NCBI GenBank assembly: GCA_050699035.1
Contig: JBOHDE010000061.1
Location: 1-18,483, forward strand
Source: WHTB01 sp050699035
GTDB lineage: Bacteria > Actinomycetota > Actinomycetes > Propionibacteriales > Nocardioidaceae
Direction of reading: 5' to 3'
DNA: 18,483 bases
Position numbers and translations under genes: made by a program. This document shows, piece after piece, positions 12,163 to 18,483 of this stretch. Positions within the stretch are counted from its first letter, which is position 1; each line of letters opens with the position of its first letter. Below the pieces are notes generated by a model. That model saw only the letters and a program-made list of their open reading frames with translations, was not told where the DNA came from and did no database searches.

Positions 12163-15100
12163 TCACGGGTGCACCGCGGCGTCGAGGGCGCGCTGGACGC
12201 GCTTCTCGGACACCGGGTGGGCGGTGCCGAGCCGCTGCGCGAACAGGCTGACCCGCAGCTCCTCGATCATCCACCGCGGCTCGTCCAGCCGCTGCAGCTC
12301 GGTCGGTCGGACCGCCTGTTCGCGCAGCTCGAGCAGCCGGTCCTCGAGCCCGTGCACAACCGCCATCGAGGCGCTGTCGCGGGCCAGGTCGTACGGCGCC
12401 TTGTCGAGCCGGTGCTCGACCGCCCGCAGGTAACGCAGGACGTGGGGGAGCCGGGCGACACCGGCCGCGGTGACGAACCCCGGGCCGACCAGCGCATCCA
12501 GCTGGGCGCCGACGTCGTCGTGCAGGGGATCGGTGCGGTCGCCGACCGACGACTCGAGCCGCACCGCGAGGGCCAGGATCTGCTGCACCTGGGCGAGCGC
12601 CCCGTCGAAGGTGTCGTGCAGGCCGGCGCGTACGTCGTCACGCAGTCGCACGAAGCCGGCCTCGTCCCAGGCCGGGCCGCCGTGCTGCTCGACGAGCTGG
12701 TCGACCGACGCGGTCAGGCAGTCGTCCAGCAACGGTCCGATCCCGCCGTGGGGGTAGGCGCTGAGGGCCAGCTTGGCCCGGTTGTCGAGCCGCTTGACCA
12801 CGGCCGGCAGCGGCGAAGCCACCGCGAGCAGCAACAGCCGCCGGGTGCCCAGGCGCATCGCCTGCGCCTGGTCGTCCGGGCTCGGCAGCACCCTGACGCC
12901 GACGCTGCGGCCCTCGTCGACCAGCGCCGGGTGGCCGACGACCGGCTGCCCCTCGTGCGAGCTCTCGAACGTCGTCGGCAGCGTGCCGATGGTCCAGTCG
13001 GTGAGGCCGGTGCGTTCGAGGCCGGACGCCGCCTGCGAGATCCGCGCCTGAGTCTTGGGCAGCAGCCGGGTCGTGAGCTCGGCCAGGTCGCCTCCCTCAC
13101 CGAGCACGGTGTCGCCGTCGTCGACCACCCGGAACGTCAGCCGCAGGTGGGGCGGGAGTTTGTCGGGCCGCCAGGCGTCTCGAGTGACTTCGACGCCGGT
13201 CATCGCCCGCAGCTCGCGGCTGACCCCGTCCAGCAGCGACGCCTCGCCGGGGTCGAGCCGCGACAGCACCTCGCGGGCATGGTCCGGCGCGGGGATGAAG
13301 TGCCGGCGCAGCTGTTTGGGGAGCGAGCGGATCAGCTCGGTCACCAGCTCCAGCCGGTGCCCGGGCACCTGCCACTCGAAGCCGGCCGGGTCGAGGTCGG
13401 CGAGCCGGGCCAGGGGTACGTCGACGGTGATGCCGTCGACGCTGGCACCCGGGTCGAAGACGTACGACAGCGGGAACGTCAGGTCGCCGGAGCGCCACTC
13501 GTCGGGGAACGCGTCCACGTCCACCTCGCCGGAGGTCGGCTGCACCAGGTCAGCCGGGTCGAAGGTGAGGAGGTCCGGCTGGTCGTGGCGCGCGCGCTTC
13601 CACCAGGCGTCGAAGTGCGCGCCCGACACGACGTCGGGTGGCAGCCGCTGGTCGTAGAACGCGATCAGGTCCTCGTCGTCGACCCGAATGTCGCGACGAC
13701 GTGAGCGCTCCTCGAGCTCGTCGACTTCGGCCAGCAATTCCCTGTTGTGGTGGAAGAACCGGTGATGGGTGTCCCAGTCGCCCTCGACCAGCGCGTGCCG
13801 GATGAACAGCTCACGCGACACCGCGGGGTCGACCCGGCCGTACGTGACGCTGCGCTGGGCCACCACCGGGAGGCCGTACAGCGTGACCCGTTCGAACGCC
13901 ATCACCGCGGCCCGCTTTTTCTCCCAGTGCGGCTCGCTGTAGGTCCGGCGCAGCAGGTGCTCGGCCTGGCCCTCGACCCAGGCGGGGTCGATGCGGGCGA
14001 CGGTGCGGGCGAACAGCCGGGACGTCTCGACCAGCTCGGCCGCCATCACCCAGGCTGGGGGCTTCCTCGCCAGCGCCGACCCGGGGAAGATGGCGAACCG
14101 TGCGTTGCGCGCACCGACGTACTCCCGGCGGGCCGGCTCGTACATGCCGACGTGCGACAGCAGCCCCGACAGCAGTGCGGTCGCGATCCGCTGCGGCTCC
14201 GCGTCGCTGGAGTTCAGGGTCAGCCCGAGCGGCCGGATCAGCTGGCGCAGCTGGGCGTGCACGTCCTGCCACTCCCGCACCCGCAGGTAGCTGAGGAAGT
14301 CGGCGCGGCACAGCTTGCGGAACTGGTTGGACGAGAGCTCCTTTTGCTGGGTACGAAGGAAACGCCACAGGTTGAGCAGGGCCAGGAAGTCGGAGTCCGG
14401 CTCGGCGAACCGGCGGTGCTTCTGGTCGGCGGCCTGCTGCTGCTCGAGCGGGCGCTCGCGCGGGTCCTGGATCGACAGGCCCGCCACGATCACCATCACC
14501 TCGCGCAGGCAGCCGAGCCGGTCAGCTTCGACCAGCATCCGCGCCAACCTGGGGTCGACCGGCAGCTGGGCGAGCTGACGGCCCACCGGAGTGAGCCGCT
14601 TGCGCGGATCCGTCGCCTCCGGGTCCATCGCGCCGAGCTCGTGCAGCAGTTGGAGACCGTCCTTGACCTGACGCTGGTCTGGTGGGTCGACGAACGGGAA
14701 CTCCGCCAGGTCGCCAAGGCCGAGCGCCGCCATCTGCAAGATGACTGACGCCAGGCTGGTCCGCAGGATCTCTGGCTCGGTGAACTCCGGGCGGCCGAGG
14801 AAGTCCTCCTCGGAGTAGAGCCGGATGCAGATCCCGTCCGACGTGCGCCCGCACCTGCCCTTGCGCTGGTTGGCGGACGCCTGCGAGACCGGCTCGATCG
14901 GCAGCCGCTGCACCTTCGTCCGGTTGCTGAAGCGGGAGATCCGCGCCGTACCCGGGTCGATGACGTAGCGGATGCCGGGCACGGTCAGCGACGTCTCGGC
15001 GACGTTGGTGGCCAACACGATGCGCCGACCGCGATGGCTCCGGAAGACCCGATGCTGGTCGGCCGCGGAGAGCCGGGCGTACAGCGGCAGCACTTCGGTG

Positions 15101-16023
15101 TCGCGTAGGTCGAGGGCGTTGAGGGCGTCGGCGGTGTCGCGGATCTCGCGCTCGCCCGACAAGAACACCAAGATGTCGCCCGACCCGGCGGCGCCGAGCT
15201 CGTGCACGGCGTCGATGATGGCTTGGGTCTGGTCGGAGTCCCGCTCGGGTGGTCGGTACCGGACCTCGACCGGGTACGTGCGGCCCGACACCTCCACCAC
15301 CGGCGCATCGTCGAAGTGTGCCGCGAACCGCTGCGGGTCGATCGTCGCCGAGGTGATGACGACCTTGAGGTCGCGCCGGCGGGGGAGCAGCCGCCTGAGG
15401 TAGCCGAGCAGGAAGTCGACGTTGAGGCTGCGCTCGTGCGCCTCGTCGATGATCAGCGTGTCGTAGCGGCGCAGCATCGGGTCGCGCTGGATCTCGGCGA
15501 GCAGGATGCCGTCGGTCATCAGCTTCACCAGCGTGTCGTCGCCGACCTGGTCGGTGAAGCGCACCTGGAACCCGACCGCCTCGCCCAGGGGTACGTCGAG
15601 CTCCTCCGCGATCCGGTCCGCCACGGTGCGCGCCGCGAGCCGGCGGGGCTGGGTGTGACCGACCAGACCTCGTACCCCTCGACCCAGCTCGAGACAGATC
15701 TTGGGCAGCTGCGTGGTCTTGCCGGACCCCGTCTCGCCGGCCACGATCACCACCTGGTGGTCGCGGATGGCGGCGGCGATGTCGTCCCGCCGCTGGCTGA
15801 TCGGGAGCTCCTCGGGGTACGTGACCTCGGGCCTGGCGGCGACCCGGGCGGCGACCCTGCTCTCGGCGCGCTCCACCTCGGCGGCGACCTGCTCAAGGGC
15901 ACGTCGGCGCTTCTCGGGATCTCGGGTCTTGCGGGTGCCGTCGATGCGCCGACGGAGCCGGTGCTCGTCGCGCAGCATGACAGTGGAGAGCCGGCGGCGC
16001 AGCTCGCTGGTGTCGACAGGCAT
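12163..16023 (-). CDS. hrpA: ATP-dependent RNA helicase HrpA (DEAH box)
   Basis: A full-length 1286-residue DEAH-box helicase; E. coli HrpA is about 1300. Motifs in order: GETGSGKT (96-103, Walker A), TQPRRLAAR (124-132, Ia), DEAH (193-196, II), SAT (225-227, III), LATNVAETSLT (337-347, V) and QRKGRCGR (386-393, VI). Winged-helix and helicase-associated regions follow, then the long C-terminal region typical of HrpA (DUF3418 type), for example from the Leu/Glu-rich segment near LLAEVDELEERSRRRD onward. HrpA unwinds RNA with ATP; in E. coli it acts in mRNA processing and rescue of stalled or collided ribosomes. The N-terminal 60 residues are very basic. The ATG at 16023 is nine bases after TATCCT on the minus strand, without a Shine-Dalgarno. 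The gene appears monocistronic. Confidence 0.96.
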   Translation of the reverse strand: MPVDTSELRRRLSTVMLRDEHRLRRRIDGTRKTRDPEKRRRALEQVAAEVERAESRVAARVAARPEVTYPEELPISQRRDDIAAAIRDHQVVIVAGETGSGKTTQLPKICLELGRGVRGLVGHTQPRRLAARTVADRIAEELDVPLGEAVGFQVRFTDQVGDDTLVKLMTDGILLAEIQRDPMLRRYDTLIIDEAHERSLNVDFLLGYLRRLLPRRRDLKVVITSATIDPQRFAAHFDDAPVVEVSGRTYPVEVRYRPPERDSDQTQAIIDAVHELGAAGSGDILVFLSGEREIRDTADALNALDLRDTEVLPLYARLSAADQHRVFRSHRGRRIVLATNVAETSLTVPGIRYVIDPGTARISRFSNRTKVQRLPIEPVSQASANQRKGRCGRTSDGICIRLYSEEDFLGRPEFTEPEILRTSLASVILQMAALGLGDLAEFPFVDPPDQRQVKDGLQLLHELGAMDPEATDPRKRLTPVGRQLAQLPVDPRLARMLVEADRLGCLREVMVIVAGLSIQDPRERPLEQQQAADQKHRRFAEPDSDFLALLNLWRFLRTQQKELSSNQFRKLCRADFLSYLRVREWQDVHAQLRQLIRPLGLTLNSSDAEPQRIATALLSGLLSHVGMYEPARREYVGARNARFAIFPGSALARKPPAWVMAAELVETSRLFARTVARIDPAWVEGQAEHLLRRTYSEPHWEKKRAAVMAFERVTLYGLPVVAQRSVTYGRVDPAVSRELFIRHALVEGDWDTHHRFFHHNRELLAEVDELEERSRRRDIRVDDEDLIAFYDQRLPPDVVSGAHFDAWWKRARHDQPDLLTFDPADLVQPTSGEVDVDAFPDEWRSGDLTFPLSYVFDPGASVDGITVDVPLARLADLDPAGFEWQVPGHRLELVTELIRSLPKQLRRHFIPAPDHAREVLSRLDPGEASLLDGVSRELRAMTGVEVTRDAWRPDKLPPHLRLTFRVVDDGDTVLGEGGDLAELTTRLLPKTQARISQAASGLERTGLTDWTIGTLPTTFESSHEGQPVVGHPALVDEGRSVGVRVLPSPDDQAQAMRLGTRRLLLLAVASPLPAVVKRLDNRAKLALSAYPHGGIGPLLDDCLTASVDQLVEQHGGPAWDEAGFVRLRDDVRAGLHDTFDGALAQVQQILALAVRLESSVGDRTDPLHDDVGAQLDALVGPGFVTAAGVARLPHVLRYLRAVEHRLDKAPYDLARDSASMAVVHGLEDRLLELREQAVRPTELQRLDEPRWMIEELRVSLFAQRLGTAHPVSEKRVQRALDAAVHP

Positions 16024-16032
16024 GGCGCGGCC

Positions 16033-16038
16033 AGGATA
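16033..16038 (-). promoter_or_regulatory. Possible -10 box for hrpA
   Basis: TATCCT on the minus strand, nine bases before the hrpA ATG. It lies in the 24-base gap between the DinB-like gene's stop and hrpA, so hrpA may have its own leaderless or short-leader transcript. Confidence 0.35.
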
Positions 16039-16047
16039 GGGCGGCGG

Positions 16048-16548
16048 TCAGCTCGGTCGATGGTCGCCCGTGGACCCGTCGATGAGCTCGCGCAGGATGT
16101 CCATGTGGCCGGCGTGACGGGCGGTCTCCTCGACCATGTGGATGAGCACCCAGCGCATCGACACCGGGTCGCCGAACCATGCGGTGCCGACATCCTCGAC
16201 GTCCATGTCGGCGATCACGTGGTCGGCCGCGGCCCGGGCGCGACCGTAGTAGGCGACGATGTCCGCGGTGGTCTCGTCCGGCGCTGCGCGCATGTCGGCC
16301 TCCGGGTCGTCGGGGTCGATCGGCACCGGGTCGGCCGGGCGCCCGAAGGTCTCGCAGAACCACCCGTACTCGACGGACGCCAGGTGCTTGACCAGGCCCA
16401 GCAGGCTCGTGCCGCTCGGCGTCATCGGCCGACGCAGCTGGGCGTCGTCGAGCCCCTCGAGCTTCCACACCACCGCGTCGCGATGACGGTCCAGGCTGAC
16501 CTGCAGACTTTCCTTCTCGCCGCCGGTGAACGGCACTCGCTGTCCCAT
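16048..16548 (-). CDS. DinB/DUF664 family protein
   Basis: A 166-residue four-helix-bundle protein of the DinB-like superfamily, DUF664 branch. EKESLQVSLDRHRDAVVWKL (11-30), LLGLVKHLASVEYGWFCETF (49-68) with His55, and HMVEETARHAGHMDILRELI (137-156) with the second histidine cluster are typical. Relatives bind a divalent metal through three histidines; some are thiol-dependent transferases or isomerases (mycothiol or bacillithiol linked), but most have no known substrate. The ATG at complement 16546-16548 is chosen because the family begins near here; a longer frame to 16650 would run into the 16603-16662 inverted repeat and adds an Arg-rich tail unlike the family. It ends 24 bases before hrpA. 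Confidence 0.88.
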   Translation of the reverse strand: MGQRVPFTGGEKESLQVSLDRHRDAVVWKLEGLDDAQLRRPMTPSGTSLLGLVKHLASVEYGWFCETFGRPADPVPIDPDDPEADMRAAPDETTADIVAYYGRARAAADHVIADMDVEDVGTAWFGDPVSMRWVLIHMVEETARHAGHMDILRELIDGSTGDHRPS

Positions 16549-16602
16549 CAGCGCACCGTACAGGCCGGGTCCGATTCGGCGCGGATGCTCGCGGTCTGGG
16601 CG

Positions 16603-16662
16603 TCGACTGGCGCGTTCCGTAGGGACAAATCGGACGTCGAACCTACGCAACGCGCCAGTCGA
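16603..16662. repeat. Long intergenic hairpin with 21-bp arms
   Basis: The arms 16603-16623 and 16642-16662 are reverse complements with a single mismatch (16617 against 16648), around an 18-base loop beginning GACAAATCGG. It lies between the DinB-like gene start and the end of the frameshifted gene, 22 bases beyond the latter's repaired stop. No coding frame or T-tract is seen. It may be a terminator for the upstream minus-strand gene, a mobile extragenic palindrome, or a structured leader. Confidence 0.65.
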
Positions 16663-16683
16663 TGAGGCTGGCCCGCCGCCTCG

Positions 16684-17171
16684 TCAGTAGGTCAAGCCAC
16701 GCGCGTCGTCGAGCTGCGCCACCAGCTGAGCCACGGTGAGCGACTCAACCTCCCGGAGGAACTGTCCCGACCGAGCCGTGTCGACCACCTCGCCACCCGC
16801 CAGGATGAACAGCGCCTGCGGGGCTGCGGGTCGACCAGGCGCAGCTCCGCGCCGTCCCGCATGGTCCAGCCCAGCGTTCGAAGCGTGAGCTGCGTCTGCT
16901 CACCCTTGAACGACTGCTCCACCGCGACCCGCAGGATCCGGGGCGTCGTCGGGTCCTCGGCCGGACCCAGGGTCTCGGCTCGGTAGGCCGACTCGGCAGT
17001 GCCGATCACGACAGCGTCCGAGCTCTCGACTATCTGGGCCATCGTCCCGATGGTGAAGTAGTAGTCGGAGCGCACCTCGACGGAGGGCGACGCCGGTGGA
17101 GAGCGGTCCGCGGCCAACGCTCGTCGCCTCGGGCCTATATCCTCACCCTCCACCTGATGGCTGCGACGCAC
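16684..17171 (-). pseudogene. Hypothetical protein gene interrupted by a one-base frameshift
   Basis: The first part reads SDYYFTIGTMAQIVESSDAV, then PTTPRILRVAVEQSFKG and LRTLGWTMRDGAELRLVDP, a plausible beta-rich domain. After LVDPQP the frame turns into Arg/Ser-rich nonsense (RRRCSSWRVARWSTRLGRDS) ending at 16692. The -1 frame from the GGGG run at 16820-16823 (CCCC on the coding strand) instead gives PQALFILAGGEVVDTARSG, then FLREVESLTVAQLVAQLDDA and a stop at complement 16684-16686. One lost C would explain this, either a real mutation or a sequencing or assembly slip. The start is uncertain: GTGs at 17171 and 17153, or one just before RSDYYF, are possible. No signal peptide is visible. 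I do not recognise the family, and transport or enzymatic roles would be guesses. Confidence 0.6.
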
Positions 17172-17207
17172 GCGACGCCGCCGTGGTTCCGACCGACGAG
17201 CACCTCG

Positions 17208-17213
17208 TAGGCT
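17208..17213 (+). promoter_or_regulatory. Likely -10 box of a leaderless promoter for the DUF1992 gene
   Basis: TAGGCT is followed by six bases and then the ATG at 17220, with no Shine-Dalgarno in between. Confidence 0.4.
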
Positions 17214-17219
17214 GGGCGC

Positions 17220-17705
17220 ATGGTCGGCGAGTACGAGTCATCGGTTGACCGCCAGATCCGCGAGGCTCAGGAACGCGGTGAGTTCGACAACCTCCCCGGT
17301 GCCGGCAAGCCGTTGGAGTTCCTGGGCAAGCCACAGGACGAGAACTGGTGGGTCAAGCGACTGATCGAGCGTGAGCGCCTGGACATGACGGCGGCGCTGC
17401 CACCGCAGCTGGCCCTGCGCAAGGAGCGGCAGGCGCTGCCCGAACGGATCCTGCGGGAGCGGACCGAGGAGGCCGCGCGCGACCTGGTGGAGGACTTCAA
17501 CGCGCGCGTCAGTGAGCTCTGGCGCCGCCCGGTGGAGGGTCCGCTGGTCGCCGTACGCCCGGCCGACGTGGACGAGTTGCTAGCCCACTGGCGCACGAGC
17601 CGGGCTACTCCGTCGGCGCAAGCCAGGCCGCCGGCCCCGAAAGGACAGCGTCGGGCCTGGCCGTGGCTGGGCCGTGCGCTCATCCGGCGGTGGCGTCGGT
17701 CCTGA
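17220..17705 (+). CDS. DUF1992 family protein (DnaJ-C28-like conserved region)
   Basis: A 161-residue protein. Its N-terminal two thirds match the DUF1992 domain, also found in eukaryotic DnaJ homologue subfamily C member 28: SSVDRQIREAQERGEFDNLP (7-26), GAGKPL (27-32), ENWWVKRLIERERLDM and RKERQALPERILRERTEEAA. Bacterial members lack a J domain and have no established biochemical role. The Arg/Pro-rich tail (from about residue 128, RATPSAQARPPAPKGQRRAW) is variable and basic; the last residues contain Trp and Arg and could touch membrane or nucleic acid, which is speculation. It is divergent from the frameshifted gene, and its end is 25 bases from the convergent Nudix gene. Confidence 0.9.
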   Translation: MVGEYESSVDRQIREAQERGEFDNLPGAGKPLEFLGKPQDENWWVKRLIERERLDMTAALPPQLALRKERQALPERILRERTEEAARDLVEDFNARVSELWRRPVEGPLVAVRPADVDELLAHWRTSRATPSAQARPPAPKGQRRAWPWLGRALIRRWRRS

Positions 17706-17730
17706 CCGGACACGCCCGACTTTCGGACGC

Positions 17731-18252
17731 TCAGCCGAGGCCGGCCTCCTGCAGCGTGCGCCGCACGATCCGGGCGAACGGATGGGTCGCCAGGCCGAGC
17801 TCGCCCGGCAGGGCCTCGGGCGCGACGACGCGCCGATGGCTCATCTCGAAGCGCGGGTCCCACGCGCCGAGCTCGACCTCGGCCCGCCAAATCGAGCGCA
17901 CGAGCACCAGACCCTGCTCCGGGCCGGCGATACACGCGCCGCGGCTGAAACCCAACAGCCGAGCGCGTTCGACAGTGGCGCACGCCTCCTCGCCCACCTC
18001 GCGGCGCAGGGTGTCTTCCCAGGTCTCGCTGCCCTCGGTCCGGCCGGCCGGGAACGTCCAGCCCTGGCCGTCAGGGCTGACCAGCACCACTCGACCGGTG
18101 CCATCGACACACACGCCCTCAGCGCCGTGGCGCCGGCCGTCGGGGGCCGCGGTGGGCGGGTGCCAGGACACCAGCAGGTCTTGGCCGGCGGAGTGGACGG
18201 CAAACTCCTGCCCGTCGGCGGCCGCCGCGATCTCCGTAGCCATGACGGTCAT
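17731..18252 (-). CDS. Nudix hydrolase
   Basis: A 173-residue protein with one Nudix domain that would hydrolyse a nucleoside diphosphate linked to another moiety. The Nudix box spans residues 70-92: Gly70, five residues, Glu76, seven residues, then REVGEE (84-89), which provides the Mg-binding glutamates. The conserved Gly after the glutamates is Cys91. The strand before the box is VVLVSPDGQGWTFPAGRTEG, typical of the fold. The C-terminal half (FEMSHRRVVAPEALPGELGL and on) is family-typical, but substrate cannot be assigned. Two in-frame ATGs (complement 18250-18252 and 18241-18243) are possible starts. The gene lies 28 bases after the radical SAM-like gene on the same strand, so it is probably co-transcribed. 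Confidence 0.88.
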   Translation of the reverse strand: MTVMATEIAAAADGQEFAVHSAGQDLLVSWHPPTAAPDGRRHGAEGVCVDGTGRVVLVSPDGQGWTFPAGRTEGSETWEDTLRREVGEEACATVERARLLGFSRGACIAGPEQGLVLVRSIWRAEVELGAWDPRFEMSHRRVVAPEALPGELGLATHPFARIVRRTLQEAGLG

Positions 18253-18280
18253 CGTGCATGATCAGCACCGCGCCGGACCA

Positions 18281-18483
18281 TCAGAACAGCGTCGCCGCGG
18301 CCACGACCTCGTCCACTGCCGTCCCGTCCGGCGCAGAGTCGCCGGCCGAGCGGATGCGGGTACGCCCGAAGCCGTGCCGGCCCAGGAGCGGGCGCACCCG
18401 CTCCTGCAGCAGCTGCTGGTAGTCGGACCCGGTGTACGCACCGGCACCGAACAGCCGCTCGTACCGCCGGACCAGGTCAGGGC
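18281..18483 (-). CDS. C-terminal end of a possible Rv2578c-like radical SAM protein (5' end outside window)
   Basis: Only the last 66 residues are present; the gene continues past the right edge. The open frame ends at TGA (complement 18281-18283) and reads PDLVRRYERLFGAGAYTGSD followed by YQQLLQERVRPLLGRHGFGR. From memory, the motif of a Pro-Asp-Leu-Val, a Tyr-Glu-x-Leu and a Gly-Ala-Tyr resembles the C-terminus of actinobacterial Rv2578c-type radical SAM (SplB-like) proteins. The radical SAM cysteine motif would lie outside the window, so this is a tentative call. A competing frame (18262-18447) is an Arg/Ser/Pro-rich shadow. Confidence 0.5.
   Translation of the reverse strand, partial: PDLVRRYERLFGAGAYTGSDYQQLLQERVRPLLGRHGFGRTRIRSAGDSAPDGTAVDEVVAAATLF

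Noticed and set aside
12028..13704. A long plus-strand open frame of 558 codons opposite hrpA.
   Set aside because: It is a shadow of the high-GC hrpA gene: its composition is Arg/Gly/Val/Asp-rich without domain features, while the minus strand has all helicase motifs. The same holds for plus-strand frames at 8207-9748, 13747-14748 and 15202-16665.
14850..14870. The helicase motif VI in hrpA reads QRKGRCGR rather than QRxGRAGR.
   Set aside because: A Cys at this position is, to my knowledge, normal in the HrpA branch of DEAH helicases, so it is not an anomaly.
18007..18045. The Nudix box has Cys in place of the last conserved Gly.
   Set aside because: All metal-binding glutamates and the Arg are intact, and substitutions at this Gly occur in active Nudix proteins.
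1..18483. Search for tRNA, rRNA, CRISPR arrays, transposases, integrases and phage genes.
   Set aside because: None was seen. The inverted repeats found are isolated and not regularly spaced, so they are not CRISPR, and no transposase flanks them.

Overview
The window is very GC-rich and strongly biased to G or C in third codon positions. Starts are ATG or GTG, and many genes begin 6 to 9 bases after a TANNNT -10 box with no Shine-Dalgarno. This points to an actinobacterium. The gene families and the adjacent pair of FadE-like acyl-CoA dehydrogenases would suit a Nocardioides-like member of the Propionibacteriales, but that placement is inference. I see no rRNA, tRNA, CRISPR array, transposase or phage gene. 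Most of the window is ordinary chromosome with a small accessory island and several structured intergenic elements.

Layout. 1-720 is the 3' part of a TrmH/SpoU-type RNA methyltransferase. It converges through a long hairpin (724-767) on a minus-strand pair: a DUF2252 protein (1359-2675) followed by peptide deformylase def (768-1334). A 71-bp divergent promoter separates these from two acyl-CoA dehydrogenase genes (2747-4075 and 4075-5289) that overlap by one base. The two proteins look like complementary halves of one enzyme: each lacks the FAD-site motif the other keeps. Next comes a less GC-rich patch (about 5330-6775) with a DUF1778-GNAT toxin-antitoxin module (5405-6189), its promoter/operator, and an unrecognised small protein (6256-6630).

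6776-10975 holds a two-domain pterin-dehydratase-like/VOC protein, a GNAT acetyltransferase, an NCS1-type nucleobase permease transcribed with a second GNAT gene, and a LigB/DODA-type extradiol dioxygenase. An AT-rich divergent control region separates the dioxygenase from a small two-helix membrane protein (11043-11651). About 500 bp without a convincing gene follows. It holds a large imperfect inverted repeat enclosing two further hairpins (11663-11822), a related single arm (12046-12065) and a 12-bp tandem repeat.

The rest is mainly minus strand: the 1286-residue DEAH helicase hrpA (12163-16023), a DinB/DUF664 protein (16048-16548), an intergenic hairpin with 21-bp arms (16603-16662), a frameshifted gene of unknown function (16684-17171), a plus-strand DUF1992 protein (17220-17705), a Nudix hydrolase (17731-18252), and the C-terminal end of a possible Rv2578c-like radical SAM protein running off the right edge.

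The most interesting items are the complementary dehydrogenase pair, the extragenic palindromes, the toxin-antitoxin promoter whose -10 box lies across repeated operator half-sites, and the run of apparently leaderless genes.
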